A stretch of DNA of 64,000 nucleotides from Desulfobacteraceae bacterium (GTDB lineage: Bacteria > Desulfobacterota > Desulfobacteria > Desulfobacterales > Desulfobacteraceae). Each line of letters begins with the position of its first letter. Position 1 is the stretch's first letter. Positions 8,640 to 18,171 of the stretch are shown one piece after another. Location: positions 1 to 64,000 of the forward strand of contig JADGEQ010000035.1 in the NCBI GenBank assembly GCA_016744295.1, given 5' to 3'. A program made the translations under genes and the position numbers. The notes under the pieces were generated by a model that ran no database searches, had not been told where the DNA came from, and was given only the letters and a program-made list of their open reading frames with translations.

Positions 8640-9629
8640 ATGAAAGCAATGATTCTTAATGAATATGGTGAAAATGCCGAATTTCAATTAACCGAGTTAC
8701 CCCAGCCCTCTGTAAAGGCAGGACATGTGGTCGTGCGAGTTGCCGCAACCAGTGTGAACACGGTTGACACAATGATCCGTCAACTGGGACAGGAAAACCT
8801 GCCGCTTTCGCCTGATCTGCCCGCAGTGCTTGGCATGGACTTCGCGGGTACAGTAGAAGCAGTTGGCGAGGGTGTAACCAATTTTGTCCCGGGCGATGAA
8901 GTCTATGGCTGTGCCGGAGGACTTACAGACCTGCAGGGCACACTTGCGGAGTACATGCCGGCCGATGCCAGATTGATTGCCCACAAACCCAAATCCCTTT
9001 CAATGCGGGAGGCGGCAGCGCTGCCACTGGCGGGCATTACTGCATATGAAGGTTTGCAAAGAGCGGTTGTTCGTACCGGTCAGAAGGTTCTGGTTCATGG
9101 CGGTGCGGGCGGCGTAGGACATGTAGCCGTGCAATTGGCCAGGCACTTTGGTGCTGAAGTGTATGCAACATGCAGTGGTGGGAAGCAGATCGGTATCATT
9201 GAGCAGTATGGTGCCACAGCCATTAACTATCGAACCGAAAAAGTTGCGGAATATGTTGAAAAGTATACCAGCGGTGAAGGTTTCGAGGTTGTTTTCGATT
9301 CTGTTGGCGGGGCCAATCTGACAAATTCCTTTGAAGCGGCAGCATTGAATGGCAGCATCGCCACAACCGTATCGATGCTGGAACTGGATCTGACGCCGGC
9401 TCACTTTAAAGGCTTGTCAATCCATGTTGTCTTTATGTTGATTCCTATGCTGCATAACTACAAGCGGGAAGAACACGGTAAAATTCTGGCGGAACTTGCT
9501 AAGATTGTAGACGCAGGTGCGCTACAGCCACTGCTGGATGAAAAACAGTTTGGCCTCATAGATGTCGGGAACGCATACGCCCGTCTGACCAGCGGACAAG
9601 CCATAGGCAAGGTGGTCGTTGAAATATAG
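8640..9629 (+). CDS. NADPH:quinone oxidoreductase-like MDR (zinc-independent alcohol dehydrogenase superfamily)
   Basis: The 329-residue medium-chain dehydrogenase/reductase has the GroES-like N-terminal domain (to about 125) and a Rossmann domain with VHGGAGGVGHVAVQLA near 151-166. The AxxGxxG-type nucleotide site favours NADPH. The cysteines of structural and catalytic zinc sites are missing, so it should be a zinc-free enone or quinone reductase. An AAAGGAG ribosome site lies 10 bases before the ATG. It faces an HxlR regulator and is followed by an SDR 120 bases later, which suggests a stress-inducible reductase set. Confidence 0.9.
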   Translation: MKAMILNEYGENAEFQLTELPQPSVKAGHVVVRVAATSVNTVDTMIRQLGQENLPLSPDLPAVLGMDFAGTVEAVGEGVTNFVPGDEVYGCAGGLTDLQGTLAEYMPADARLIAHKPKSLSMREAAALPLAGITAYEGLQRAVVRTGQKVLVHGGAGGVGHVAVQLARHFGAEVYATCSGGKQIGIIEQYGATAINYRTEKVAEYVEKYTSGEGFEVVFDSVGGANLTNSFEAAALNGSIATTVSMLELDLTPAHFKGLSIHVVFMLIPMLHNYKREEHGKILAELAKIVDAGALQPLLDEKQFGLIDVGNAYARLTSGQAIGKVVVEI

Positions 9630-9749
9630 AATAAGCAAAAATTAATGCTGACCTGAAAGAACCCATGACCTTGGATATGGCTTCCGATATCGAAGATATA
9701 GTTCGGGGGCCTATAATCCAGACATTAAATAGTAATGAGGATTCAAAAC

Positions 9750-10544
9750 ATGCAAAAAACCATTTTAATTACAGGAAGTACGGACGGTATCGGAAAACTG
9801 ACTGCCATAAAACTTGCTGGTGACGGGCATGCGATTTATCTGCACGGACGGAATAGTCAAAAATTGGATTCAACCATATCCGAGATAAAATCAATCACTC
9901 AGAATGAAAAAATCAGTGGGTTTGTTTCGGATTTGTCCGATCTGAATGCGGTTGAAAAAATGGCAGAACAGATCAATACAAATTTAGCGAAAATTGATAT
10001 CCTTATCAATAATGCAGGAATTTTTAAAAGTCCGGTATCACATAACCAAAAAGGATTGGATATTCGGTTTGCAGTAAATTATCTGGCACCCTATCTGCTT
10101 ACCGAAAAGCTGATACCTTTGATGAAAAAAGGAATCGATCCGCGGATTATCAATCTGAGCTCGGCTGCCCAGTCTTCCGTATCCGGTGATGCATTATGCG
10201 GCAGTGTGAATTTGTCCGAGCAGGAAGCATATGCACAGAGCAAACTGGCATTGACCATGTGGAGCTTTCGCCTGGCTGAAATACTGTCTGGTGTTGCGGT
10301 CATTGCGGTCAACCCCGGGTCACTGCTCAACACGAAAATGGCAGCAGAAGCCTATGGCCGTTCCTGGTCGTCTGCCGATAAAGGAGCGGACATCCTTTAT
10401 GATCTGGCAATTTCAGAAGATTTTAAAGGGATCACAGGTAAATATTTTGATAATGATCAGGGCGGTTTTGCCCAGGCTCATCCGGATGCTTACAGTGAAA
10501 GTAAAATAGATCGACTCATCCATACAACCAAGAATCTTATTTAA
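9750..10544 (+). CDS. Short-chain dehydrogenase/reductase
   Basis: The 264-residue classical SDR starts with ITGSTDGIGK (TGxxxGxG), has NNAG at about 86-89, and a catalytic Ser with a Tyr-x-x-x-Lys (YAQSKLAL). The start at 9750 is preferred over an in-frame ATG at 9735 because GAGG lies 9 bases before it. It sits between the MDR and the radical SAM gene, with 15 bases to the latter. The substrate is unknown; the family reduces carbonyls with NAD(P)H. Confidence 0.87.
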   Translation: MQKTILITGSTDGIGKLTAIKLAGDGHAIYLHGRNSQKLDSTISEIKSITQNEKISGFVSDLSDLNAVEKMAEQINTNLAKIDILINNAGIFKSPVSHNQKGLDIRFAVNYLAPYLLTEKLIPLMKKGIDPRIINLSSAAQSSVSGDALCGSVNLSEQEAYAQSKLALTMWSFRLAEILSGVAVIAVNPGSLLNTKMAAEAYGRSWSSADKGADILYDLAISEDFKGITGKYFDNDQGGFAQAHPDAYSESKIDRLIHTTKNLI

Positions 10545-10559
10545 ATTGAGAGAAAGACA

Positions 10560-11435
10560 ATGAAATACACAGGCCCCACATACCGGCCTCCTTATGAAGC
10601 CAACAGCCTGTTGCTTCAAGTGACCGTCGGGTGCACACACAATAAATGTAAGTTCTGCACCATGTACAAAGATACAAAATTTTCGATTGAATCGCTTGAG
10701 CAGATTGAAAAAGACCTCGAAGAATCCAGCACGCTTTATGGTGATGTTAAAAGAGTATTCCTGGTCAACGGAGATGCTTTTGTTTTGTCTGCAAAACGCT
10801 TGAAACCAATTGCCAAATTAATCATTCAATATTTTCCTAATGTTGAAGTGATCACCATGTACGCATCTATCAATAACATCAAAAGTAAGACAGACCAGGA
10901 ACTTAAAGAGCTGTGTGATTTAAGAATCAATGACCTGTGGATCGGAACTGAAACCGGACATGAAGAAACCCTTGAATATATGAACAAAGGATTCAGCCTC
11001 AAGGATTCCTATGAGCAGTTGGAACGGTTGAACAAAACCGGGATCAGACACATTGATATCCTGATATTCGGCGGTGCTGGCAGAGGAAAAGGGATCGATA
11101 ATGCAATCGCAAACGCAAAATTGATCAATGCTTCAAAACCTTTGGGCGTTTCTATCACAACCATGGGAGCGTTTGGTGACAGTCAGCTGGCAGCTGATGT
11201 TGAAAAGGGCATATTTGTTCCGGCCACGGAGCTGGAAGTTCTGGAGGAGCAGAAAAAAATGATCGAACTGATAGAAGTTGAGACCATTTATCTGGGCATT
11301 CATGGAATAAATACGGTCACGTTTGATGCACAGCTTCCAAAAGACAAGGGAAAAGCCATTAAACTGGTGGATGACACCATCGCAAAGATGAATGATGAAT
11401 TTTTAAACAGTGTGCCTGAACGCCATTCGATTTAG
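10560..11435 (+). CDS. Radical SAM protein with C-x4-C-x2-C cluster motif
   Basis: The 291-residue protein has the cluster motif CTHNKCKFC (22-30), a C-x4-C-x2-C spacing instead of the usual C-x3-C-x2-C. This spacing occurs in a known subgroup of radical SAM proteins that begin with a YRPPYEA-type leader and are often annotated as coproporphyrinogen oxidase-like. Downstream elements such as VNGDAF (about 71-76) and LWIGTETGHEETL (about 126-138) fit the partial TIM barrel that binds S-adenosylmethionine. No auxiliary cluster is evident at the C-terminus. The gene follows the SDR after 15 bases and is probably co-transcribed. The reaction is not known. Confidence 0.83.
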   Translation: MKYTGPTYRPPYEANSLLLQVTVGCTHNKCKFCTMYKDTKFSIESLEQIEKDLEESSTLYGDVKRVFLVNGDAFVLSAKRLKPIAKLIIQYFPNVEVITMYASINNIKSKTDQELKELCDLRINDLWIGTETGHEETLEYMNKGFSLKDSYEQLERLNKTGIRHIDILIFGGAGRGKGIDNAIANAKLINASKPLGVSITTMGAFGDSQLAADVEKGIFVPATELEVLEEQKKMIELIEVETIYLGIHGINTVTFDAQLPKDKGKAIKLVDDTIAKMNDEFLNSVPERHSI

Positions 11436-12160
11436 AAAATCCCATATGGAAGGAAAAATATGTTCATCAGTGATGTCGGTCACAAGTGAAAGGTTGGATG
11501 CTCAAAAGGCGGAGAATTATCATCAGTTGGTGGATAAACAAAGTTGAGACGAAGGAACTGTTGGTTGATTTTTGATAAAAAAGTTAGCAAAAAGTCACTA
11601 TGCAATAGGGCGACACCTATGTCTATCATTATGGGGTGAGCGAATTTGGTTTAGCCCATATGATTTAATCTTCCAGTACTCACCATTAGGCCAACCTAAC
11701 AATTACAGATACTTGCTTGAATCTTGACTCTTCGAATGTTCAATAATTCAAATGGTATCTTTAAGCGTTTCCATGAGTAATTTATTAGCAGCAATTCAGT
11801 AGAGCACGATAACGTGGAAAGCTGATTTTTTTCATCCCAAAGCCCAACAACCGTAAACCGGTAAAATTTCGGGAGTGTGCCTGTGATGAACGGTGCCGGG
11901 TAAAGGGATAGTGATTGGAGACAAAAAGTTTTGGGTTAAAAAATACTAGGTGTTCTTTTCTTTAGGAAAAATATATTTAAATTTTTGCAGAAGGGTTTTT
12001 CAGGTATCCATATATTAACTCACCAAGAATTGTTTAATAACAGGAGCGTTAAAATCCGCTTTCTGAGAATGAGCATATCTGATATACAGAATTTAAATTA
12101 AATTCGATTTCACAGGCAGGCGCTTAAACCGCCGGGCCAATAAACTGACGGGTGACTAAA
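11436..12160. other. Intergenic region with repeat R1 copy A
   Basis: No gene is supported across about 700 bases. The part 11870-12032 is a partial copy of a long dispersed repeat (other copies at 42693 and 58196). Sequence before it shows only short broken frames. Confidence 0.45.
11870..12032 (+). repeat. Dispersed repeat family R1, copy A (partial)
   Basis: The copy shares with 43121-43266 and the complement of 58196-58330 the blocks GGTGCCGGGTAAAGGGA, ATTGGAGACAAAAAGTT, ATATTTAAATTTTTGCAG and AACTCACCAAGAATTG. It lacks the 5-prime half seen in copies B and C. Confidence 0.65.
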
Positions 12161-12415
12161 ATGATTATCATAACCAGCAGCGGAGAAACAATTGACACGG
12201 CTGTCATGACTTCCGAGGAACGGCATATTCTGCAAAAGCTCTTTGCCTGGAAGTCTTTGGTGGATTCCGTTGCCCTTTTCAGGGAAAAAAAGAGGGCAGC
12301 CCTGAAAAATGGCTGGAATAATTCAGGCCCTGTGTCCGAGAGCCGGGCGCTCTCCCTGGTGATTGCCCATTTGGAAAGACAGGTTCGGCTGCGGCTGAGC
12401 AAGAATACCCCATGA
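12161..12415 (+). CDS. Small hypothetical protein
   Basis: The product is 84 residues, starts MIIITSSGETIDTAV and is predicted to be a soluble, mainly helical basic protein (LFREKKRAALKNGW, then AHLERQVRLRLSK). A GTG three codons earlier (12152) is an alternative start; neither has a strong ribosome site. Codon use looks like that of the neighbouring genes, and the opposite strand has a competing open frame with a less protein-like composition. No family is recognised. It converges with hrpA, ending 42 bases from it. Confidence 0.5.
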   Translation: MIIITSSGETIDTAVMTSEERHILQKLFAWKSLVDSVALFREKKRAALKNGWNNSGPVSESRALSLVIAHLERQVRLRLSKNTP

Positions 12416-12457
12416 ATACTTAAGGACCGCAAAATTATTTCATCAGCACTCCTCAGC

Positions 12458-15400
12458 TTAGATCATGGTTGAAATGCGAATCAATTGGTTGTCCAATATT
12501 TTAGCGGATATTTTACCATGGGTTTTTAGTTCCTGGGCAAACACGGAAATTTTATATTCTTCCATCAGCCAGTAAAAGGATTCCACAGCCTGGGCTTTTT
12601 CCGGGGAAGAGTTTTCAGATAAAGAGGACAACATATTATTCAATTTATGGGCAAAGGGTTTGATTAGCAGGGCTTTTTGACCTTCTTTGACGGGGTTGTC
12701 CACGGTCCGCTGGGCCCGGATGCGAATGCAGGCAAGGTAGCGGGGCAGCTGCTCCACTCGGTCCAGGGTGTAAAGTTCCAGAAAATTTGCCGGTGCCAGG
12801 TTTTTCAATTCATTGAACAGCTGGGTGAGCATCTCAAAGCTGGCCGGTTTATTTTTATATTGAAGGGATAATTTTTGGATCAGGGAAAAACCTGCCGCAT
12901 ACTCACTACCCACGGCCAGAATTGTTTTTAGAATTTTTTGGGTGTTGGTATACAGCTGGGGGAAAATTTTTTCAGCATGGGCATTAAAATCGGTTCGGGT
13001 ACGCAAATTTTCTTCAAAGAGATTTTTTGTGATGGCATGGAAAATTGCCTGGTTGAAATGAACGGATCCGTTGAAATAGGGGGATAGCTGCTTTAGGCCG
13101 CCAGCTGTTTTAATGTCCTTTTTAAGCGCCTTGAAATCATCGGGAAAGGTAAGCTCAAACAGGTGTCTGATTCCTTGCAGGTGATTTTTCAAGGCCAGTC
13201 GGTGGGATTTGAACAGGCGCAGGGATAGCGTTTGATCCTTCGGGTCCCTTTTCAGGCCCGGGTATATTTTTTGGATAAACCCGTCTGGCTGGGTAAGGGG
13301 AATAAAGGGGGGCAAATCGGAAAAGCACCAGTCTTTTATCTTTTCTTTTTCATATGTTTTGCACATCTTTTCAAATTCGGAATTTTTGTTTGCCCGCTTG
13401 GATGGGAACTGACCCAAAATGGACAGATCCCGCATGGATTTGATCTCCCGGTTCTTTTCGTCCCGGATGGAGATCCGCATTTTTAAGTGGTCCGGCAGGT
13501 TTTCCTCGGACCATAGCGTTGCCGGGATAATCAGGTGAAACCTTTTTTGGATAAATGAGGAGAGCAGGCTGAAAAGCGGTTTGTCTTCTCCGGGCATTTC
13601 CCTTGCTATGATGGCTGCCGTGTCCTGGACCGGAACCAGGCGAATTCGATATTTTTTGGGCAGATTTTTGATCAGCATTGCAATCTTTTCCTCAAACAGG
13701 CCTGGTACCAGTTTGTCCACGCTGTGTTTTGACACAAGGGCTGTTGAGTCTGCCGGTACACTGAGGGTTACCCCGTCTGTGGCAGCCCCGGGGTTAAATT
13801 CATATTCCAGGGTAAACTGGCCCTGTTCCATGGCAAGGGTATCCGGGAACAGGGCCAGTTCCTGACCATCAACCTGGGATTTTTGAAGATCAGAAAGACG
13901 CATGCGTAAAAAGCTGTCATCTTTTTGGTCCCTGATAAATTTTCTAAAGGTGTGGATATTAGAAAAGGGTTTGGGCAACCGTGAATGATAAAATTCATAG
14001 ATATCTTCCTCCGAGGCCAGGATATCTTTTTTTCGGGTTTTGTTCTCCAGGGCTTCCAAGCTTTCAATCAATTGCTGATTGTGATTCATGAATTTTAAGG
14101 GCTGATCTATTTCACCCTGGACCAGGGCATGTCTGATGAATATTTCACCTGTTTCTTCCGGGTTCACCCGGCCATAGGCGATTCTCCTGCCGTTGACAAT
14201 GATGAGGCCGAACAGGGACACCTGCTCTTTGGCAACCACCTCCCCCCGCTTTTTTTCCCAGTGGGGTTCAGAATAAGTATGGGTGCACAGCTCTTTTCCG
14301 ATCTCCTCCAGCCAGGAAGGGTCAATATTGGCAACCCCCCGGGCAAAAAGCTGGCTGGTTTTGACAAATTCAGCAGCAACTATCCAGGCACCGGCCTTGC
14401 CAAAAAGTCCCGATCCCGGAAAAATCATGGCCTGCTGGCCCTTGGCCGCCATGAACATATTTTTTTCTTTTTTCTGGGCAATCCCGGCAAGGTAGCCGGA
14501 CAGCAGGGATTTGTGCAGGGCAATATAAAGGGGCCCCCCCAGGTCAAATTCCTTTGATTTGATCTTTTGTGTTCCAATGGTCATTCCAATGGAATTATTC
14601 TCTTTGAATCCATGCTCTTTGAGCATGCGGTTGATCTGACGGTGAATGTCCTGCCATTCGTGGATTCGCTTAAAGGACAGAAAATGCTCAATACACCAAT
14701 TTCTCAGTTTGGACCGGGAGGTTAACCGTTTTTCAGCCGCTTTATAGGCATTCCAGATATTGAGAAGGGTGATAAAGTCAGAGGAAGGGTCTTTGAACAA
14801 ACCATGTTTCTGATCGGCTGCCTGGATTTTGTCCGCCGGCCGCTGGCGGACATCGGCAATGGCAAGGGCTGTGACAATGATGACAGCCTCTTTGAGGCAG
14901 CCGTTTTCCTGGGCCTCAATCAATATCCGGGAAAGCTTCGGGTCCACGGGGATCATTGCCATTATTCGGCCGGTTCGGGTCAACCGGTGCTGTTTGTTGC
15001 GGTTGTTTTTTCCGGGTCTTCTACTTGATCTATGTATGTCCCCGGGGGGCCGGGGGGGCTTTCTATGGATGGCACCCAGTTCCAGCAGGGTATCAAACCC
15101 GTCTTTTATACTCTTGGGCGCGGGGGGATCAATAAAGGGAAAGGAGGACACATCTTCCAGGTTCAGAAATATCATTCTTAAAATGACTTCTGCCAGGTTG
15201 CTTCTTAAAATTTCAGGGGAGGTGAAAAAGGGGCGGCCGTTAAAATCATCCTCATCGTAGAGTCTTATACATACCCCGTTTTCGATTCTGCCGCACCTGC
15301 CTAACCGCTGATTGGCGGAACTCTGGGAAATGGGGAGAACCGGAAGGGCCGTGGTCCGGGTCCGGGGGGAATAGCTGGGGATTCTTGCAAAACCGGTATC

Positions 15401-16510
15401 CACAACATATTTTATGCCCGGAATGGTCAGGGAGGTTTCTGCCACATTGGTGGAAACAATGACTTTTCGGCCGGAGCCCGTTGAAAAAATTTTTGATTGT
15501 TCATTGGCTGAAAGTCTTGCAAACAGGGGCAGGGCCATGACGCCGGGGTGGTTTCTTCCCCGGATCAATTCCAGGGTTTCCCCGATATCCTGTTCCGTGG
15601 GCATGAAAATAAGAATATCCCCGTGGGATCTTTTGAGCAATAGATCGGTTGCCTCGGCTGCAGCTTCCACATAGCCCTGGTCTTCGATGCTGGATTTGCC
15701 CTCTCCATCTTCCGAAAGAATGGGCATATAAATGGTTTCCACCGGATACATCCGCCCTGAAACCTCTATGATCGGGGCATTGTCAAAGGCCGCGGAAAAC
15801 TTTTTTGTGTCAATGGTGGCAGAAGTGATGATTAGCTTAAGGTCTTTTCGTCGGCGTATTAATCCTCTCAGAATCCCCAGGGTAAAATCGATGTTCAGGC
15901 TTCTTTCATGGGCCTCATCAACGATGATGGTGTCGTATTGGTTTAAAAATCGGTCCTGCTGGGTTTCCGCCAGAAGAATGCCGTCGGTCATGAGTTTGAT
16001 ATAGGCATTGGCATGGGTTTTGTCATCAAACCGGATCTTATACCCCACGGACTGGCCCAGGGGTTCATTCAGTTCAAAGGCAATGCGTTTGGCTACATTG
16101 ATGGCGGCGATGCGCCTGGGCTGGGTGCAGCCGATCATGCCATGTATTCCCCGGCCTGCCTCCAGGCAGAATTTGGGAATCTGGGTGGTTTTCCCGGAAC
16201 CGGTTTCTCCAGAGATAATCACCACGCTATTTTTTTTTATGGCCTCAATGATTTCTTTTTTTTTTCCGGTAATGGGAAGGTTGGGGTCTAAATTAAGGGA
16301 AGTCGGCCTGCATTCTAATCTTTTCTTTTTTAGCAGGACGGAATTTTGAGCCCTGTTTAATAGCTGTTCCCACTCTTTTGTATTGTTTTCAGGGGGTTTG
16401 CCTCTGAGGTTCGCATTTTTTTTGATTGATCTTAGGGCCTTGGAAATGGTATGCTGGTCCCTGGTCATTACTTCGGGGATAAGGGTCTCTATTTTTCTTA
16501 GGATATTCAT
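12458..16510 (-). CDS. hrpA: ATP-dependent RNA helicase HrpA (DEAH box)
   Basis: The protein of 1350 residues, close to the usual HrpA length of about 1300, has Walker A GETGSGKTTQ (101-110), the DEAH box (198-201), SATID-type motif III and a QRLGRCGRI motif VI. HA2/OB-fold and a long HrpA-specific C-terminal region follow. HrpA is a cytoplasmic RNA helicase; recent work in Escherichia coli ties it to rescue of stalled ribosomes. The ATG at 16510 is chosen; an in-frame GTG at 16531 would add seven residues, and neither has a clear ribosome site. The gene is single and divergent from the selenoprotein candidate. Confidence 0.95.
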   Translation of the reverse strand: MNILRKIETLIPEVMTRDQHTISKALRSIKKNANLRGKPPENNTKEWEQLLNRAQNSVLLKKKRLECRPTSLNLDPNLPITGKKKEIIEAIKKNSVVIISGETGSGKTTQIPKFCLEAGRGIHGMIGCTQPRRIAAINVAKRIAFELNEPLGQSVGYKIRFDDKTHANAYIKLMTDGILLAETQQDRFLNQYDTIIVDEAHERSLNIDFTLGILRGLIRRRKDLKLIITSATIDTKKFSAAFDNAPIIEVSGRMYPVETIYMPILSEDGEGKSSIEDQGYVEAAAEATDLLLKRSHGDILIFMPTEQDIGETLELIRGRNHPGVMALPLFARLSANEQSKIFSTGSGRKVIVSTNVAETSLTIPGIKYVVDTGFARIPSYSPRTRTTALPVLPISQSSANQRLGRCGRIENGVCIRLYDEDDFNGRPFFTSPEILRSNLAEVILRMIFLNLEDVSSFPFIDPPAPKSIKDGFDTLLELGAIHRKPPRPPGDIHRSSRRPGKNNRNKQHRLTRTGRIMAMIPVDPKLSRILIEAQENGCLKEAVIIVTALAIADVRQRPADKIQAADQKHGLFKDPSSDFITLLNIWNAYKAAEKRLTSRSKLRNWCIEHFLSFKRIHEWQDIHRQINRMLKEHGFKENNSIGMTIGTQKIKSKEFDLGGPLYIALHKSLLSGYLAGIAQKKEKNMFMAAKGQQAMIFPGSGLFGKAGAWIVAAEFVKTSQLFARGVANIDPSWLEEIGKELCTHTYSEPHWEKKRGEVVAKEQVSLFGLIIVNGRRIAYGRVNPEETGEIFIRHALVQGEIDQPLKFMNHNQQLIESLEALENKTRKKDILASEEDIYEFYHSRLPKPFSNIHTFRKFIRDQKDDSFLRMRLSDLQKSQVDGQELALFPDTLAMEQGQFTLEYEFNPGAATDGVTLSVPADSTALVSKHSVDKLVPGLFEEKIAMLIKNLPKKYRIRLVPVQDTAAIIAREMPGEDKPLFSLLSSFIQKRFHLIIPATLWSEENLPDHLKMRISIRDEKNREIKSMRDLSILGQFPSKRANKNSEFEKMCKTYEKEKIKDWCFSDLPPFIPLTQPDGFIQKIYPGLKRDPKDQTLSLRLFKSHRLALKNHLQGIRHLFELTFPDDFKALKKDIKTAGGLKQLSPYFNGSVHFNQAIFHAITKNLFEENLRTRTDFNAHAEKIFPQLYTNTQKILKTILAVGSEYAAGFSLIQKLSLQYKNKPASFEMLTQLFNELKNLAPANFLELYTLDRVEQLPRYLACIRIRAQRTVDNPVKEGQKALLIKPFAHKLNNMLSSLSENSSPEKAQAVESFYWLMEEYKISVFAQELKTHGKISAKILDNQLIRISTMI

Positions 16511-16681
16511 AACTACAGAATAGTAGCTCACGAATAAAAAATGTCAAATATTAGGAAGTTGACAAATTTTTTATTGACATGGGTTTCATAATAAGAGACA
16601 AAATACATTGCTCCAGAGATAGGGCACTGTAAAATAAAGTAAAATTACTTTAAATGTATAGACAGATAGGGGGGAAATAGC

Positions 16682-18001
16682 ATGGGAGATACTGCTATTA
16701 AAATCGGAGGCGCCCGAAAAAGCGTCTTTAAAGATAAGGTGATGGAGCTTCTGCCCGAGGGCGGAAACTTGAATGCTTGCCTGACCTGCGGTGCGTGTGC
16801 ATCCGGGTGTCCTGCAACCGGTCTTGACGGAATGGACCCGAGGAAATTTCTTCGGATGGCAGCGCTGGGTATGGATGAAGAGATCTTGAGTTCAAACTGG
16901 GTATGGATGTGTTCCATGTGTACCCGATGCATGTATGTATGCCCCATGCAGATTAATATACCCCAGCTTGTTTTCAATGCCAGGGCAACCTGGACAAAGG
17001 AAGATAAACCAAAGGGAATCACAAGTTCATGCGACATGGCCCTGAGAAACGATACCTGCTCTGCCATGGGTGCAAATGAAGAAGATTTTGAGTTTGTTGT
17101 TGGAGATGTTCTGGAAGAATACCAGGAATCACAGCCTGAATTTGCAGAAATGAAGGCAGACGTCAACCGGGAAGGTGCCTATTATTTTTTGAATCAGAAT
17201 TCAAGGGAACCGGTCACAGAACCGGATGAAATGGTTCCCTTATGGAAAATTTTGAATTTGGCCGGTGCAGATTGGACCTATGGCACCAAGGGCTGGGCAG
17301 CGGAAAACTATTGCATGTTCTCAGCAGACAATGAAAACTGGGAAAAAATCGTTCGCACCAAGGTGAAGGCGGTGGAGGACCTGGGCTGTAAGGTCTGGCT
17401 CAACACCGAGTGAGGGCACGAACTCTTTGCAGTCCTGGCAGGACTGAAAAAATTCAACATCCCTTACAACTTTGAAATTAAAAGTATTATTCAGCTTTAT
17501 GCCCAGTGGATCAGAGAAGGCAAATTGAAACCCTCCTCTGACTGGAACAAGGAGCGTCAGGTCAAGTTTACCCTCCAGGATCCATGTCAGTTGGTCAGAA
17601 AGACCCTGGGAGATCCCGTGGCCGAGGACATGAGATATGTGGTAAAGGCTGTGGTGGGTGAAGAAAATTTTGTCGATATGACACCCAACCGGTCCAATAA
17701 CTTCTGCTGCGGCGGCGGTGGCGGATTCCTTCAATCTGGATTCACCGAGCAGCGAAGAGCTTACGGCCAGACCAAGGCAAACCAGATTCTGACCACCAAG
17801 GCGTCCTATTGCATCACGCCTTGCCACAACTGCCATGCCCAGGTTCATGACATGGCCGAGGTTAACGATCATGCATGGGAAACCGTCCATCTGTGGACAT
17901 TGCTAAACCTTTCCCTTGGTATCCTTGGTCCCAACGAGAGGGAATACCTTGGGGATGATCTAAAGGAAGTGGATGTTTTCCATCCGGAATCAGCCATGTA
18001 G
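16682..18001 (+). CDS. HdrD/GlpC-like (Fe-S) oxidoreductase, predicted selenoprotein (in-frame UGA = Sec244)
   Basis: Read through one TGA (17411-17413), the frame gives 439 residues. Two ferredoxin-type motifs bind 4Fe-4S clusters: Cys33, 36, 39, 43 and Cys77, 80, 83, 87. A full CCG motif follows (Cys302, Cys342-Cys343, Cys381-x2-Cys384). The TGA falls in NTE-(UGA)-GHEL, exactly where relatives of HdrD, TmcB and DsrK have Cys in an ECGH motif, in the degenerate first CCG domain. The 37 codons between the TGA and the next possible start (TTG, 17525) are open and family-like, and both halves share a frame. A hairpin at 17430-17446 fits a bacterial SECIS. A GGGGGGAAA ribosome site precedes the ATG. 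The likely role is cytoplasmic or membrane-associated thiol/disulfide-linked electron transfer. Standard gene callers would report two genes or a pseudogene. A plain nonsense mutation is the alternative. Confidence 0.85.
17414..17455 (+). promoter_or_regulatory. SECIS-like hairpin after UGA
   Basis: CAGTCCT (17430-17436) and AGGACTG (17440-17446) pair perfectly around GGC, or around UGGCA if the last pair opens. TTT (17426-17428) with AAA (17447-17449) and GAA (17420-17422) with TTC (17453-17455) can extend the stem. The loop centre is about 25 bases after the UGA with G at the loop start, matching the known position and loop preference of bacterial SECIS elements read by SelB. Confidence 0.7.
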
Positions 18002-18027
18002 TCCTTTAAGATTTGATACAGATAAAA

Positions 18028-18070
18028 AAAAACCCGGTAAAAGCCCGATCGCCTTTACCGGGTTTTCTAT
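18028..18070 (+). terminator. Rho-independent terminator
   Basis: AACCCGGTAAA and TTTACCGGGTT are perfect 11-base inverted arms separated by 12 bases, followed by TTCT. A run of A precedes it, so it may also work in the other direction. It closes the selenoprotein gene before parA. Confidence 0.85.
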
Positions 18071-18171
18071 GTCACCGGGCTCTCACCCGTTGATTCGCCT
18101 GCGCAAAGATGATAGATCATGCTTGTATCTGTTTGCCTCATTGATTTAATTATGATAAGGAATTTAGCATT

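Noticed and set aside
12124..12432. Minus-strand frame opposite the small gene at 12161
   Set aside because: The Ser/Arg/Leu-rich translation looks like an antisense shadow; the plus-strand frame reads better as protein.
17525..18001. Separate short gene for the second half of the Fe-S oxidoreductase
   Set aside because: Its only start is a TTG without a ribosome site. The frame continues upstream to the UGA and joins the first half, so one selenoprotein is the better reading.
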